Source: a bacterium
GTDB lineage: Bacteria; Patescibacteria; ABY1; BM507; VMTK01
Reading direction: 5' to 3'
Assembly: GCA_030641105.1 (NCBI GenBank)
Contig: DAOWHZ010000017.1
Location: 1 to 13,324 of the forward strand
DNA: 13,324 nucleotides
How positions within the stretch are numbered: the first letter of the stretch is position 1; each line of letters starts with the position of its first letter. A program made the position numbers and the translations under genes. A model generated the notes under the pieces. That model did not search any database. It was not told the origin of the DNA and was given only the letters and a program-made list of their open reading frames with translations. This document shows positions 6,537 through 13,292 of the stretch, one piece after another.

Positions 6537-6613
6537 GATTGCAGATTTAAGATTTAAGATTTAATTATTTTACCTAAATCAAATCTTCAATCTTAAATCT
6601 TAAATCTTCAATC
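6537..6613 (-). terminator. Heptamer-built inverted repeat after the lipoprotein gene, terminator-like
   Basis: Arms 6537-6561 and 6589-6613 are 25 bp with one mismatch. They are built of GATTTAA heptamers (three tandem copies at 6544-6564; inverted TTAAATC copies at 6593-6606). The stem begins at the base after the lipoprotein stop codon (minus strand) and is followed by TTAAATTTTT. The stem is AT-rich, so terminator strength is doubtful. The position fits a 3'-end structure. Confidence 0.6.
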
Positions 6614-7039
6614 CTAATTAAGCCACTCATACTCCTCCTTCGCCTGCTTTATCAATCTCTCGCTATCCAATCTTTTTCCCTCATCACCATTAAGCAAATA
6701 ATCTTCCATTTTGTCCATTGCCAAAACCAAATTCAGGTGCAAGGCCTTATATTTACTGGGCATTTTTAAAGCTAAAAACGAATTTTTTGTTTGCTTAACA
6801 TCATCAATGGTAATCAAGCTTTCATCTTGAGTCTGCCGTAAATAATTATTCAATATAACCTTAACTTCCATTTGATAAGCTTTAGTCAGCAAGCCCATAT
6901 CAATTGACTTATGAGCTTGTTGATTATTATCCTGTCCAGCGGTTTTGTTTTCTTTATCAGCTACTGGCTTAGTAATAGAACAAGAAGTCAGTATTAACGT
7001 TGAAATCAAAATAATAAAAATTGTTATTTTTTTGAACAT
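6614..7039 (-). CDS. Small secreted lipoprotein, function unknown
   Basis: 141 aa. The N-terminus MFKKITIFIILISTLILTSC is a clear lipoprotein signal peptide: two lysines, a hydrophobic core, and the lipobox LTSC with the lipidated Cys at 20. The mature part starts with a low-complexity polar linker (about 24-44, Asn/Gln/Lys-rich). An alpha-helical, charged domain follows (about 50-141), with heptad-like Leu/Met spacing but no recognised family motif. It should sit on the outer face of the membrane. The stop codon directly abuts a heptamer-built hairpin. A 103-bp dispersed palindrome lies just upstream, between this gene and the SPFH gene. The start choice is fixed by the signal peptide. Confidence 0.85.
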   Translation of the reverse strand: MFKKITIFIILISTLILTSCSITKPVADKENKTAGQDNNQQAHKSIDMGLLTKAYQMEVKVILNNYLRQTQDESLITIDDVKQTKNSFLALKMPSKYKALHLNLVLAMDKMEDYLLNGDEGKRLDSERLIKQAKEEYEWLN

Positions 7040-7049
7040 ATATTTTACT

Positions 7050-7066
7050 TGTCATTTCCCGAGAAG
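7050..7066. repeat. Partial third copy of the 103-bp element end
   Basis: TGTCATTTCCCGAGAAG repeats the first bases of the element that starts at 7079, with a T inserted and one C/T-type difference. It lies between that element and the lipoprotein start, and suggests a nested or duplicated insertion end. Confidence 0.55.
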
Positions 7067-7078
7067 CCCTTTCCCTTT

Positions 7079-7181
7079 TGTCATCCCGAGAAGCGGAGCG
7101 ACGAGGGATCTATAGCTATGACTAAACGCGCTTACAATGGTTGCAGATCCCTCACCTGCTAAAGCAGGATTCGGGATGACA
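7079..7181. repeat. 103-bp palindromic element, copy B
   Basis: Same length and organisation as 1449-1551: it begins TGTCATCCCGAG, ends TTCGGGATGACA, and holds inverted AGGGATCT/AGATCCCT with a side hairpin (CCTGC-TAAA-GCAGG). Outer ends and the GATCCCTCAC core are well conserved between the copies. The centres have diverged. It lies between the SPFH stop and the lipoprotein start. A tandem TCTATTA heptamer (7191-7204) follows it and covers the SPFH stop codon. Confidence 0.85.
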
Positions 7182-7194
7182 AAAAAGCGCTCTA

Positions 7195-7950
7195 TTATCT
7201 ATTATCTGACTTCTTAAACCCATCCAACGCCCTTAACACCTCCAATGGAATAGCAAAAATCACGGTATTAGACTGATCAGATGATAAATCATTAATTGAC
7301 TGCAATGTTCTTAAATGCAAAGCGCCATCAGCCGCTGACAGCATTCTACCTGCCTTGGCCATATTTTCCGCCGCTATTACTTCGCCTTGGGCCTTAATAA
7401 TCACAGCCCGCTTTTCTCTTTCCGCTTCCGCCTGCTTGGCAATAACCCGCTTCATTTCTTCCGGCAATTCAACATGCTTTAATTCCACTGCCACAACTTT
7501 CATTCCCCACGGATCAGTGGCTTTATCAACAATACTTTGAATTCTTTTGGAAATTTCATCTCGTTTAGCCAGCAATTCATCTAATTCAACTTCACCGACT
7601 ACATCCCGCATAGTTGTTTGAGCCAGCTGAGAAACAGCATAATCATAATGCTCCACTTCAATAATAGATAGCTTAGCATCAACTACTTTATAATACAAAA
7701 CCGCATTGACTTTAATAGACACATTATCCTTGGTAATAGCGTCCTGATCCGGCACATCAATGGCCTTAACGCGCATGTCAACTTTATTATAATGCTGAAA
7801 AATAGGAATAACTATTCTCCAGCCAGGCTGCATTATGCTCCTATAACGACCCATTAAAAACTTTACCCCTCTCTCATACTGATTGATTTGTTTTAAGCTG
7901 ATAAGGATTATAAACAAAATAATCCCTGAAATTGTTAAAAATGTTTCCAT
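7195..7950 (-). CDS. Stomatin/slipin-like SPFH (band 7) membrane protein
   Basis: 251 aa. One N-terminal membrane segment (about 5-19) is followed by the SPFH domain: YERGVKFLMGRYRSIMQPGWRIVIP (25-49), VDMRVKAIDVPDQDAITKDNVSIKVNAVLYYKV (57-89) and TTMRDVVGEVELDELLAKRDEI (112-133). A charged helical segment rich in Ala/Glu (about 166-200, KQAEAEREKRAVIIKAQGE) then mediates oligomerisation in the family. These proteins form membrane rings or microdomains and often control a partner protease. The usual NfeD partner gene is not adjacent. The start at 7950 is chosen because it leads directly into the membrane helix; the longer frame to 7989 only translates the upstream palindrome. GGGAG lies 11 nt before the ATG. 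The last codons (SDNR) and the stop fall in a TCTATTA heptamer repeat. Confidence 0.93.
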   Translation of the reverse strand: METFLTISGIILFIILISLKQINQYERGVKFLMGRYRSIMQPGWRIVIPIFQHYNKVDMRVKAIDVPDQDAITKDNVSIKVNAVLYYKVVDAKLSIIEVEHYDYAVSQLAQTTMRDVVGEVELDELLAKRDEISKRIQSIVDKATDPWGMKVVAVELKHVELPEEMKRVIAKQAEAEREKRAVIIKAQGEVIAAENMAKAGRMLSAADGALHLRTLQSINDLSSDQSNTVIFAIPLEVLRALDGFKKSDNR

Positions 7951-7963
7951 AAATTTTATATCT

Positions 7964-8059
7964 CCCACAAATCTACAAATCAAGTACAAATTTACAAATA
8001 TCTACTTGTCGTGTTATTACGTATTTGTAAATTTGTAAGAGGATTTGTAGATTTGTGGG
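7964..8059. repeat. Long hairpin between the Ig-like and SPFH genes
   Basis: Outer arms 7964-7981 / 8042-8059 are 18 bp and perfect. Inner arms 7985-8000 / 8022-8037 are 16 bp and perfect. They are separated by 3- and 4-nt bulges and a 21-nt loop. Arms consist of ACAAATCT / ACAAATTT-type 8-mers. On the minus-strand transcript the hairpin starts just after the Ig-like gene stop, and its 3' side runs into the GGGAG before the SPFH start. The ends CCCACAAATC/GATTTGTGGG match those of the hairpin at 5692-5737, so the two are related. Confidence 0.85.
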
Positions 8060-8062
8060 TAA

Positions 8063-8617
8063 TTATTTAATAACAAACACATTAGAATAAATCATATTAT
8101 TTTTTTGTTTTACTTCATCCCAAAAACCACTGCTAATTTTATATCTGCCAGTCCCTGCATTTTCAACTTCTTCAATGCGATTTTGGCTGTCACAATTCAA
8201 TATGGTTTGCTGCCATTCAAAGATCCTGCTTTGGCCAGGTTCAATAGAGTGATCATATTTACATTCTGCAAAACAAGAATTATCACATCGCCAAACCGGC
8301 TCTATTACCACCCATTCCCTTTGCACGAATTTTTCAATCAAGCCAATGCCATAATTCTCGCCTAAATATTTTGCGTATTTAGCTTCAAATGAAGAAAAAG
8401 TCTGCTGGACAACTGGATACTTTGAACTGCTGGTTATAATTATTTTAACGGTTTCTCCTTGTTTATATTCTATTTTGTCTGTAGTAATAATTAGTTTTTC
8501 CGCTGAAACAGGTTTAATTTCTGAAACTTGCTTTGGATTAACAAAAATTAGCAGCGCTATTAAAATAATGGCAAATAATATAACTAAAATACTGATTAAT
8601 AATTTTTTGTTTACCAT
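8063..8617 (-). CDS. Membrane-anchored Ig-like domain protein with four cysteines
   Basis: 184 aa, function not recognised. MVNKKLLIS leads into one hydrophobic helix (about 6-26), which is either a signal anchor or an uncleaved signal peptide. The rest is predicted extracytoplasmic. It is beta-rich: TTDKIEYKQGETVKIIITSSS (45-65) is typical of a bacterial Ig-like or BsuPI-type strand pair, and GTGRYKISSGFW...IYSNVFVIK closes such a domain. Cysteines C111, C115, C119 and C142 could form two disulfides. The start at 8617 is preferred to the longer frame from 8647 because the added residues are non-hydrophobic and repeat-adjacent. No ribosome binding site is visible. It precedes the SPFH gene and follows the beta-propeller lipoprotein gene in transcription order. 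Confidence 0.8.
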   Translation of the reverse strand: MVNKKLLISILVILFAIILIALLIFVNPKQVSEIKPVSAEKLIITTDKIEYKQGETVKIIITSSSKYPVVQQTFSSFEAKYAKYLGENYGIGLIEKFVQREWVVIEPVWRCDNSCFAECKYDHSIEPGQSRIFEWQQTILNCDSQNRIEEVENAGTGRYKISSGFWDEVKQKNNMIYSNVFVIK

Positions 8618-8652
8618 ATAAAATCGTGGATGCAAAATGATATGCATTACAA

Positions 8653-8673
8653 GTTATGAGTTATGAGTTATGC
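8653..8673. repeat. Triple tandem heptamer GTTATGA
   Basis: Three consecutive copies (8653-8659, 8660-8666, and 8667-8673 ending in C) lie between the propeller stop codon and the Ig-like gene start. This gap alone lacks a long inverted partner; only the direct repeat is present. Confidence 0.8.
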
Positions 8674-8677
8674 GAAA

Positions 8678-10981
8678 TTAATTAACAATCTCAAAATCAT
8701 CGCCTATCTTCTCCTTCTTCAACTCCAGCTTCTTAACCAAATCCAAATCATCCAATTCATTCATCTTTAAATACTTATTGGAAAATGTATATAACACATC
8801 ATCAATATACAAACTTCGCTTAACAGTATTGTCATAATAACTATACCCGCGCCAATAATCCATTTCTGAAATCCTGCCGCCGTCAGAATGATCAATCTTG
8901 CCTTTTAATTCAAAGCCAGTTTTTTTATCAATTTTAAATACAGCCGCGCCGCTAAAAGTTAACTTGGGATATCTAGAAGATATCTTTTCTTCTGCAAATC
9001 CACTCAATGGTCCTGGTTCTATAATACTTACTCCTGATTCTTTGATACTAACTGGTATGACTAATAAATTCTTATCACGAGAGAATAAAAATGCTTTATG
9101 ATCATGCAAAGCAATAGAATCACTGCCAGCATCTCCCATAATATAAGTATCAATTTCCTTGGGCTTCTTTACATTTGCTACATCAAACAAAGACAATTTT
9201 AAGCCCTTAATTTTCACTCCGCCCCACTCTGTTTCGCCAGTATCCTTGCCCAGTCCAATTAAAGTTGTGTCATCATAAGGATGCAAATAATCAGAATAAC
9301 CCGGAATTTTCAGCTTGCCTAAAACTTTTGGCTTTTTAGGATTAGATAAATCAATTACAAATAAAGGATCTATCTGTTTAAATGTTACCATATAAGCGCG
9401 CTTTTGCATAAACCTTACTGAATAAATTTTTTCTCCTTCAGCTAAATTCTCCAAAGCCCCGACTACTTTTAAGCCGCTATCCAGCACATATAAATTATTA
9501 TAAGATTCTTGCCTTTCATTTTCAAACCTTGACCAAGTTCTATTTTTAGTAGTGGCAATGCGGAAATAACCATCGCGCTCATCCATGGAAAATTGATTTA
9601 ACACCTGCCCGGTTACCTCGCCAAATGTTTTATATTCCAACGCGCCATCGCTAACAGCGATTTTATGAATCACGGTTTTTTCCAATTCCTTTGAAATATC
9701 CGCGTATTTTTGCTTTAAATTCTTTTCCACTTCATCTTCCAGCTTGTCTCGCTCTTCATCTGCTAAAGAATTAATATATCTTTCCACAATATAATTAATT
9801 TTATTCATTTTTTCCTGTTGGCTTAAAATAAAATTTTCCACTGCTTCAATTTTAGCAATCCGCTCTTGATTCTTAATGGATAAACGCGGATAAACAACTT
9901 CTTTCATTACTTCCATCATTAACTGGTATTCGCTAATATGTTTAGTATATGTGATGTAAATATTATTTTGCGATACATACATATTTTGATTGCCGCTCAA
10001 TAAATAAACATCGCCTGTTACAGCCCTTTTATTATTTTTAACATTAATAGCATTAATAGAAGTAAAATTATATGATTGGTATGGAATATCAAAATAATAA
10101 ACATCAGGCATATAACACCTGACACTGCTTAAAGAGCAATCCTGTGTCATTACTTTCCTGTCTTCCAAAATTCTTGGCACTGGCATTTCATCATCGTAAT
10201 AATAATTATGATTCTGCGTTACAAAATAAACATAATCGCCAATCATGCGGGAATTAGAATAATTGCCTTCAAAATCCAAATCACGAACCTGCTTTGGATT
10301 CTTTCTGTCAGTTATATCAAAAACTTTAAAAAATGTATAATTAGACCTGCGCCTAAAACTTTTGTACAGTTCTGTTTTATAAATTAAATCATCATGGCCA
10401 AAAACCACTAAACTATTACCCTGAATATAAATATCCTGGGGCCTGGATTCAAAAGCGATTTTAGCCAATACCTCTGCTTTGTCAGCCGGATACGCGTTGA
10501 CTATAAACAAATTTTTCTGGGAGACCGCATAAATATATTTTCCGTCTGTTTTAATAATATCAGCTTCATCAACACCCTCAACTTGAACATTGGTCTTGGA
10601 AAAATCATCCGAGCCCTCGCCCATACCGGCAGGAGCCGCATCAGCAATCGCTTCCATTGATTTCATGGCCATTGGCGCAGCCACTGAATCAAGCATCATC
10701 TCGCCTTGCATAATGCCGCGGCCATAACCAAAGCCGTAAGACGGCTCAACCGCTCCCTGCTCTAAAAATTCTTTAAGCTCGTCATAATCTACAAATTTTT
10801 TGATTTTTGTTTGCGCCGCCAACTGCTCGGTTATATTTTTCGGCAGTTCAGTTTTTGTTTGTGGTTTTTCTGTTGGATAAATTTTTATTGCTGGTTTTGT
10901 TTTAGAAAAAATTGAACATCCTCCTAAAACAAACGCAAGCGCCGCAATAATAACGATTGACTTGATTGTTGTTTTGTTCAT
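8678..10981 (-). CDS. Secreted beta-propeller lipoprotein (COG4880 / Beta_propel family)
   Basis: 767 aa and complete. The N-terminus has a signal peptide ending in the lipobox LGGC (Cys22), followed by a Lys/Thr/Pro linker. The family hallmark TNVQVEGVDEADIIKTDGKYIYAVS occupies 130-154. Further hallmark stretches are LNQFSMDERDGYFRIATT (461-478), PGYSDYLHPYDDTTLIGLGKD (560-580) and the closing LYIDDVLYTFSNKYLKMNELDDL (724-746). Between blades there is a charged helical stretch (about 350-440, rich in Glu/Lys, probably coiled coil). Two cysteines at 282 and 289 may pair. The family is annotated as WD40-like secreted propellers; its biochemical function is not known, and surface binding or adhesion is only a guess. 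It lies between dtd and the Ig-like protein gene. No ribosome binding site is clear; the start is set by the signal peptide. Confidence 0.94.
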   Translation of the reverse strand: MNKTTIKSIVIIAALAFVLGGCSIFSKTKPAIKIYPTEKPQTKTELPKNITEQLAAQTKIKKFVDYDELKEFLEQGAVEPSYGFGYGRGIMQGEMMLDSVAAPMAMKSMEAIADAAPAGMGEGSDDFSKTNVQVEGVDEADIIKTDGKYIYAVSQKNLFIVNAYPADKAEVLAKIAFESRPQDIYIQGNSLVVFGHDDLIYKTELYKSFRRRSNYTFFKVFDITDRKNPKQVRDLDFEGNYSNSRMIGDYVYFVTQNHNYYYDDEMPVPRILEDRKVMTQDCSLSSVRCYMPDVYYFDIPYQSYNFTSINAINVKNNKRAVTGDVYLLSGNQNMYVSQNNIYITYTKHISEYQLMMEVMKEVVYPRLSIKNQERIAKIEAVENFILSQQEKMNKINYIVERYINSLADEERDKLEDEVEKNLKQKYADISKELEKTVIHKIAVSDGALEYKTFGEVTGQVLNQFSMDERDGYFRIATTKNRTWSRFENERQESYNNLYVLDSGLKVVGALENLAEGEKIYSVRFMQKRAYMVTFKQIDPLFVIDLSNPKKPKVLGKLKIPGYSDYLHPYDDTTLIGLGKDTGETEWGGVKIKGLKLSLFDVANVKKPKEIDTYIMGDAGSDSIALHDHKAFLFSRDKNLLVIPVSIKESGVSIIEPGPLSGFAEEKISSRYPKLTFSGAAVFKIDKKTGFELKGKIDHSDGGRISEMDYWRGYSYYDNTVKRSLYIDDVLYTFSNKYLKMNELDDLDLVKKLELKKEKIGDDFEIVN

Positions 10982-11025
10982 AAATTTTTAGTTAACTTAA
11001 TTATGATAGAAATTAATAATTCACA

Positions 11026-11051
11026 TTTATTATTTATACTTAAATAATAAA
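11026..11051. repeat. AT-only inverted repeat after dtd
   Basis: Arms TTTATTATTTA (11026-11036) and TAAATAATAAA (11041-11051) are perfect, with loop TACT. They sit one base past the dtd stop codon on the minus strand. With no G/C pairs the stem would be weak, but its placement matches the other 3'-end palindromes in the window. Confidence 0.65.
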
Positions 11052-11052
11052 T

Positions 11053-11496
11053 CTAAAATTGTAAATCTAAAATGATTGTCACCGGTCCATCATTCACCAG
11101 CTCCACCTCCATCATAGCCCCAAACTTCCCTGTCTCCACCTTTATACGCTGCTCCCTAATATGCTTAACAAATTTCTCATAAAAAAATATTGCTTTTTCC
11201 GGCTTGGCTGACTGCGTAAAACTAGGCCGATTGCCTTTTTTGCAGTCGCCATATAATGTAAATTGTGATACCACCATTATCTCACAGCCAACATCTTTAA
11301 CAGACAAATTCATCTTATCGTTCTGATCACTAAAAATCCTTAAATTCACAATTTTATCAGCCATCTTCTTGATCACCAACTCCTCATCATCTTGATGCAC
11401 TGCCAACAGCACTAACAAACCCTTATTGATCTGTCCAATAATCTCATTGCCAACGCTAACACTGGCTTTTTTTACTCTTTGAATTACTGCGCGCAT
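11053..11496 (-). CDS. dtd: D-aminoacyl-tRNA deacylase
   Basis: 147 aa, the usual length. The cytosolic homodimer hydrolyses D-amino acids from tRNA, a proofreading role in translation. Visible: the N-terminus [15 protein letters not shown], the SQFTLYGD motif (77-84), [11 protein letters not shown] (87-97), and the cross-subunit Gly-cisPro motif NDGPVT (135-140), which rejects L-aminoacyl substrates. The start at 11496 matches the family N-terminus exactly. The longer frame to 11604 would translate the upstream hairpin and overlap the next gene. TATAAT directly abuts the ATG, which is too close to serve as this gene's promoter. It is probably read through from the 109-aa gene or partly attenuated by the hairpin at 11510-11552. 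Confidence 0.96.
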   Translation of the reverse strand: MRAVIQRVKKASVSVGNEIIGQINKGLLVLLAVHQDDEELVIKKMADKIVNLRIFSDQNDKMNLSVKDVGCEIMVVSQFTLYGDCKKGNRPSFTQSAKPEKAIFFYEKFVKHIREQRIKVETGKFGAMMEVELVNDGPVTIILDLQF

Positions 11497-11502
11497 ATTA
11501 TA

Positions 11503-11552
11503 GAAAACAGAAAACAGACAGCACCAGCCAGAGGCTGGTGCTTTCTGTTTTC
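11503..11552 (-). terminator. GC-cored hairpin between the 109-aa gene and dtd
   Basis: Arms 11510-11529 and 11533-11552 are 20 bp with one mismatch and a 3-nt loop; GCACCAGCC/GGCTGGTGC forms a strong core. A tandem heptamer GAAAACA (11503-11509, 11510-11516) builds its outer part. On the minus strand the stem starts inside the stop codon region of the 109-aa gene and is followed by TTTTCTGTTTTCT, ending 13 nt before the dtd ATG. The shape suggests a terminator or attenuator, although the T-run is interrupted. Confidence 0.6.
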
Positions 11553-11881
11553 TAATTATCAAATGCCCTCGCATCCATCTCCACCCAATCATCCCGCCCT
11601 TCATCCCACTTATACGCCATCATCTTATGGCTTTTTTCAGTATCGCTATAAATATAATCAACCTTGATTTCAGATCCAATGCGGCGAGAATATGTTGTTT
11701 TTTTATCTAATACTACAGGTTTGGAAATAAACTCTAACTTCATCCTGCCTAAAGGGCCTTTGAATATAATAAACTCAATATCTATTCCTCCCATGTCATT
11801 CTCATACTGCTTGCCATGTTCTTCAACCTCAAAATTATCTTTAATATTATTTATCGTATTTTCCCATTTTTCAGGTGACAT
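11552..11881 (-). CDS. Small hypothetical protein, 109 aa
   Basis: A soluble, charged protein with no signal peptide, membrane segment or cysteine. The first 25 residues look helical ([17 protein letters not shown]). The rest is beta-prone, with [25 protein letters not shown] and then [39 protein letters not shown]. The pattern resembles small conserved hypothetical proteins of Patescibacteria, but no named domain was recognised. It lies between pilT and dtd on the same strand. Its stop codon overlaps the base of the hairpin at 11510-11552. The upstream gap holds a 29-bp perfect palindrome and no ribosome binding site. Length, codon pattern and position between genes support it as real. Confidence 0.8.
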   Translation of the reverse strand: MSPEKWENTINNIKDNFEVEEHGKQYENDMGGIDIEFIIFKGPLGRMKLEFISKPVVLDKKTTYSRRIGSEIKVDYIYSDTEKSHKMMAYKWDEGRDDWVEMDARAFDN

Positions 11882-11904
11882 AAATATGCTATGCTAATAA
11901 TGCG

Positions 11905-11974
11905 AATAAATGCTAATCTGCGAATTGCGAATATTTTTATTCGCATATTCGCAATTCGCAGATTAGCATTTATT
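11905..11974. repeat. 29-bp perfect inverted repeat after pilT
   Basis: Arms 11905-11933 and 11946-11974 match perfectly around a 12-nt loop. Arms contain tandem heptamers (TGCGAAT at 11919-11925 and 11926-11932; ATTCGCA at 11939-11945, 11947-11953 and 11954-11960). A further ATGCTAAT-type motif repeats outside the arms. It lies between the pilT stop and the 109-aa gene start. No T-run follows the stem on the minus strand, so a terminator role is not clear. Confidence 0.88.
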
Positions 11975-11995
11975 TGCTAGATTAGCATATTATCC

Positions 11996-13039
11996 TTAAT
12001 AATAAGTAGCCATCGTAGCCAAATCTCTTTTACGACGTTTGGCTGTTGCTTCACTGATAACTCCTTGTTTAACTAAATTATCTATAGCTTTGTTCATACC
12101 AATCATGCCTTCGTGGGCGCTGGTTTGAATAACGGAATAAATTTGGCCAAGTTGATTTTGCCTGATTAAATTAGCAATGGCCCGGTTATTGATCATAATC
12201 TCCCGAGCCGCCACTAAGCCTCCTTTAATTTTGGGTAATAATTGCTGGGCAATTACCGCCCGCAGAACCGAAGCTAATTGGCTAAAAATCTGCTTTTGTT
12301 GATTGGCCGAATAAATATCTACAATTCTTTCAATGGCATCTGGCGCAGTAATAGTGTGAAGAGTTGATAAAACTAAATGTCCTGTTTCAGCCGCTGTTAA
12401 AACCGCTGAAACAGTTTCCTTGTCCCGCATTTCACCTACCATAATAATATTAGGATCCTGGCGCAAAGCATATTTTAAGCCCGAAGTAAAACTTATTGTA
12501 TCAAAGCCAATTTCCCGTTGTTCAATAATGCTCTGTTTTTCCTTAAATAGAAACTCAATTGGATCTTCAATAGTAATGATATGCGCCTTTCTTTCTTTGT
12601 TGATAATATCTATCATTGCCGCCAAGGTGGTTGACTTGCCGCAGCCAGAAGGGCCCGTAACTATAATTAATCCATCCCGCAAATGAGTTAATCTATAAAT
12701 TATTTCATTAAAACCGATTTCCTCCGCTCCGGGAATAACACTAGGCACTAAACGGGCTGTTAAGCCGATTTTACCTTCCTGGTAATGCAAATTAATTCTA
12801 AATCTGGCGCCAAAAAATTCCCGAGAAATATCCATCTCCCGCTTACGTTCAAATCTTTCCATGGTCTTTTTGTCAATCAGTGAATGAACCGCGTCTTCAA
12901 ACTCTTTAGCTTTAATAATATCTTCTTTAAATTTAATTAATTCTCCGTCAATGCGCAAAGCCGGTACACTGCCAGCGGCTAAATGCAGATCCGAAGCTTT
13001 TCGCTCGATAGCTTGTTTAAAATAAGAAGAAATATCCAT
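11996..13039 (-). CDS. pilT: Type IV pilus retraction ATPase PilT
   Basis: 347 aa, the family's usual length. A hexameric cytoplasmic motor that drives pilus retraction. The N-terminal PAS-like domain carries KASDLHLAAGSVPALRIDGEL (14-34). The ATPase core has the Walker A motif GPSGCGKST (129-137), the Asp box ITIEDPIEF (155-163), the Walker B region NIIMVGEMRD (197-206, catalytic Glu203), and the His box AETGHLVLSTLHT (217-229). The arginine fingers lie in the N-terminal/linker region. The C-terminal AIANLIRQNQ (287-296) corresponds to the AIRNLIRE motif linked to retraction, and it favours PilT over PilB, as do the short length and the lack of a zinc-binding tetracysteine. No other pil gene is in the window. 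A promoter-like sequence lies in the palindrome upstream, leaving a leader of about 44 nt without a visible ribosome binding site. Confidence 0.95.
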   Translation of the reverse strand: MDISSYFKQAIERKASDLHLAAGSVPALRIDGELIKFKEDIIKAKEFEDAVHSLIDKKTMERFERKREMDISREFFGARFRINLHYQEGKIGLTARLVPSVIPGAEEIGFNEIIYRLTHLRDGLIIVTGPSGCGKSTTLAAMIDIINKERKAHIITIEDPIEFLFKEKQSIIEQREIGFDTISFTSGLKYALRQDPNIIMVGEMRDKETVSAVLTAAETGHLVLSTLHTITAPDAIERIVDIYSANQQKQIFSQLASVLRAVIAQQLLPKIKGGLVAAREIMINNRAIANLIRQNQLGQIYSVIQTSAHEGMIGMNKAIDNLVKQGVISEATAKRRKRDLATMATYY

Positions 13040-13089
13040 AATTGAATTTAAGATTGATGATTTTAGATTTTAGATTTAATCTACTTTTT

Positions 13090-13119
13090 ATTATAACATT
13101 AAATAAGGCGAATAGTAAA
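13090..13119 (-). promoter_or_regulatory. Probable pilT promoter in the left palindrome arm
   Basis: On the minus strand TTTACT (13114-13119) and TATAAT (13090-13095) are separated by 18 bp. Transcription would start near 13083 and give a leader of about 44 nt before the pilT ATG at 13039. Confidence 0.5.
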
Positions 13120-13262
13120 TAGACAACTAGCAATTTTTAAAATAGTAATAAATAATAAGTAAATTAAAATCACGGATTTGGTTTTAAAATTCTTATTACT
13201 TATTACTTATGTCTTATTACTTATTACTATTAATTTTATACTTCTAGTTGTCTAGTTGTCTA

Positions 13263-13292
13263 TTTACTATTCGCCTTATTTAATGTTATAAT
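13263..13292 (+). promoter_or_regulatory. Identical promoter-like sequence facing rightward
   Basis: The right palindrome arm carries the same TTTACT (13263-13268), 18-bp spacer and TATAAT (13287-13292) on the plus strand, pointing out of the window. If functional it would drive a divergent gene beyond 13324. It may instead be only a passive inverted copy of the pilT promoter. Confidence 0.4.

Noticed and set aside
11494..11500. TATAAT next to the dtd start as a promoter
   Set aside because: It directly abuts the ATG, so transcription would begin inside the gene.
11497..11604. N-terminal extension of dtd to 11604
   Set aside because: It overlaps the 109-aa gene and a GC-rich hairpin. The family N-terminus MRAVIQRV starts at 11496.
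13191..13228. CRISPR-like or iteron array from the TTATTAC repeats
   Set aside because: Units are 7 bp with almost no spacers and sit in a large palindrome. There are no 20-40 bp repeats with unique spacers and no cas or rep gene nearby.
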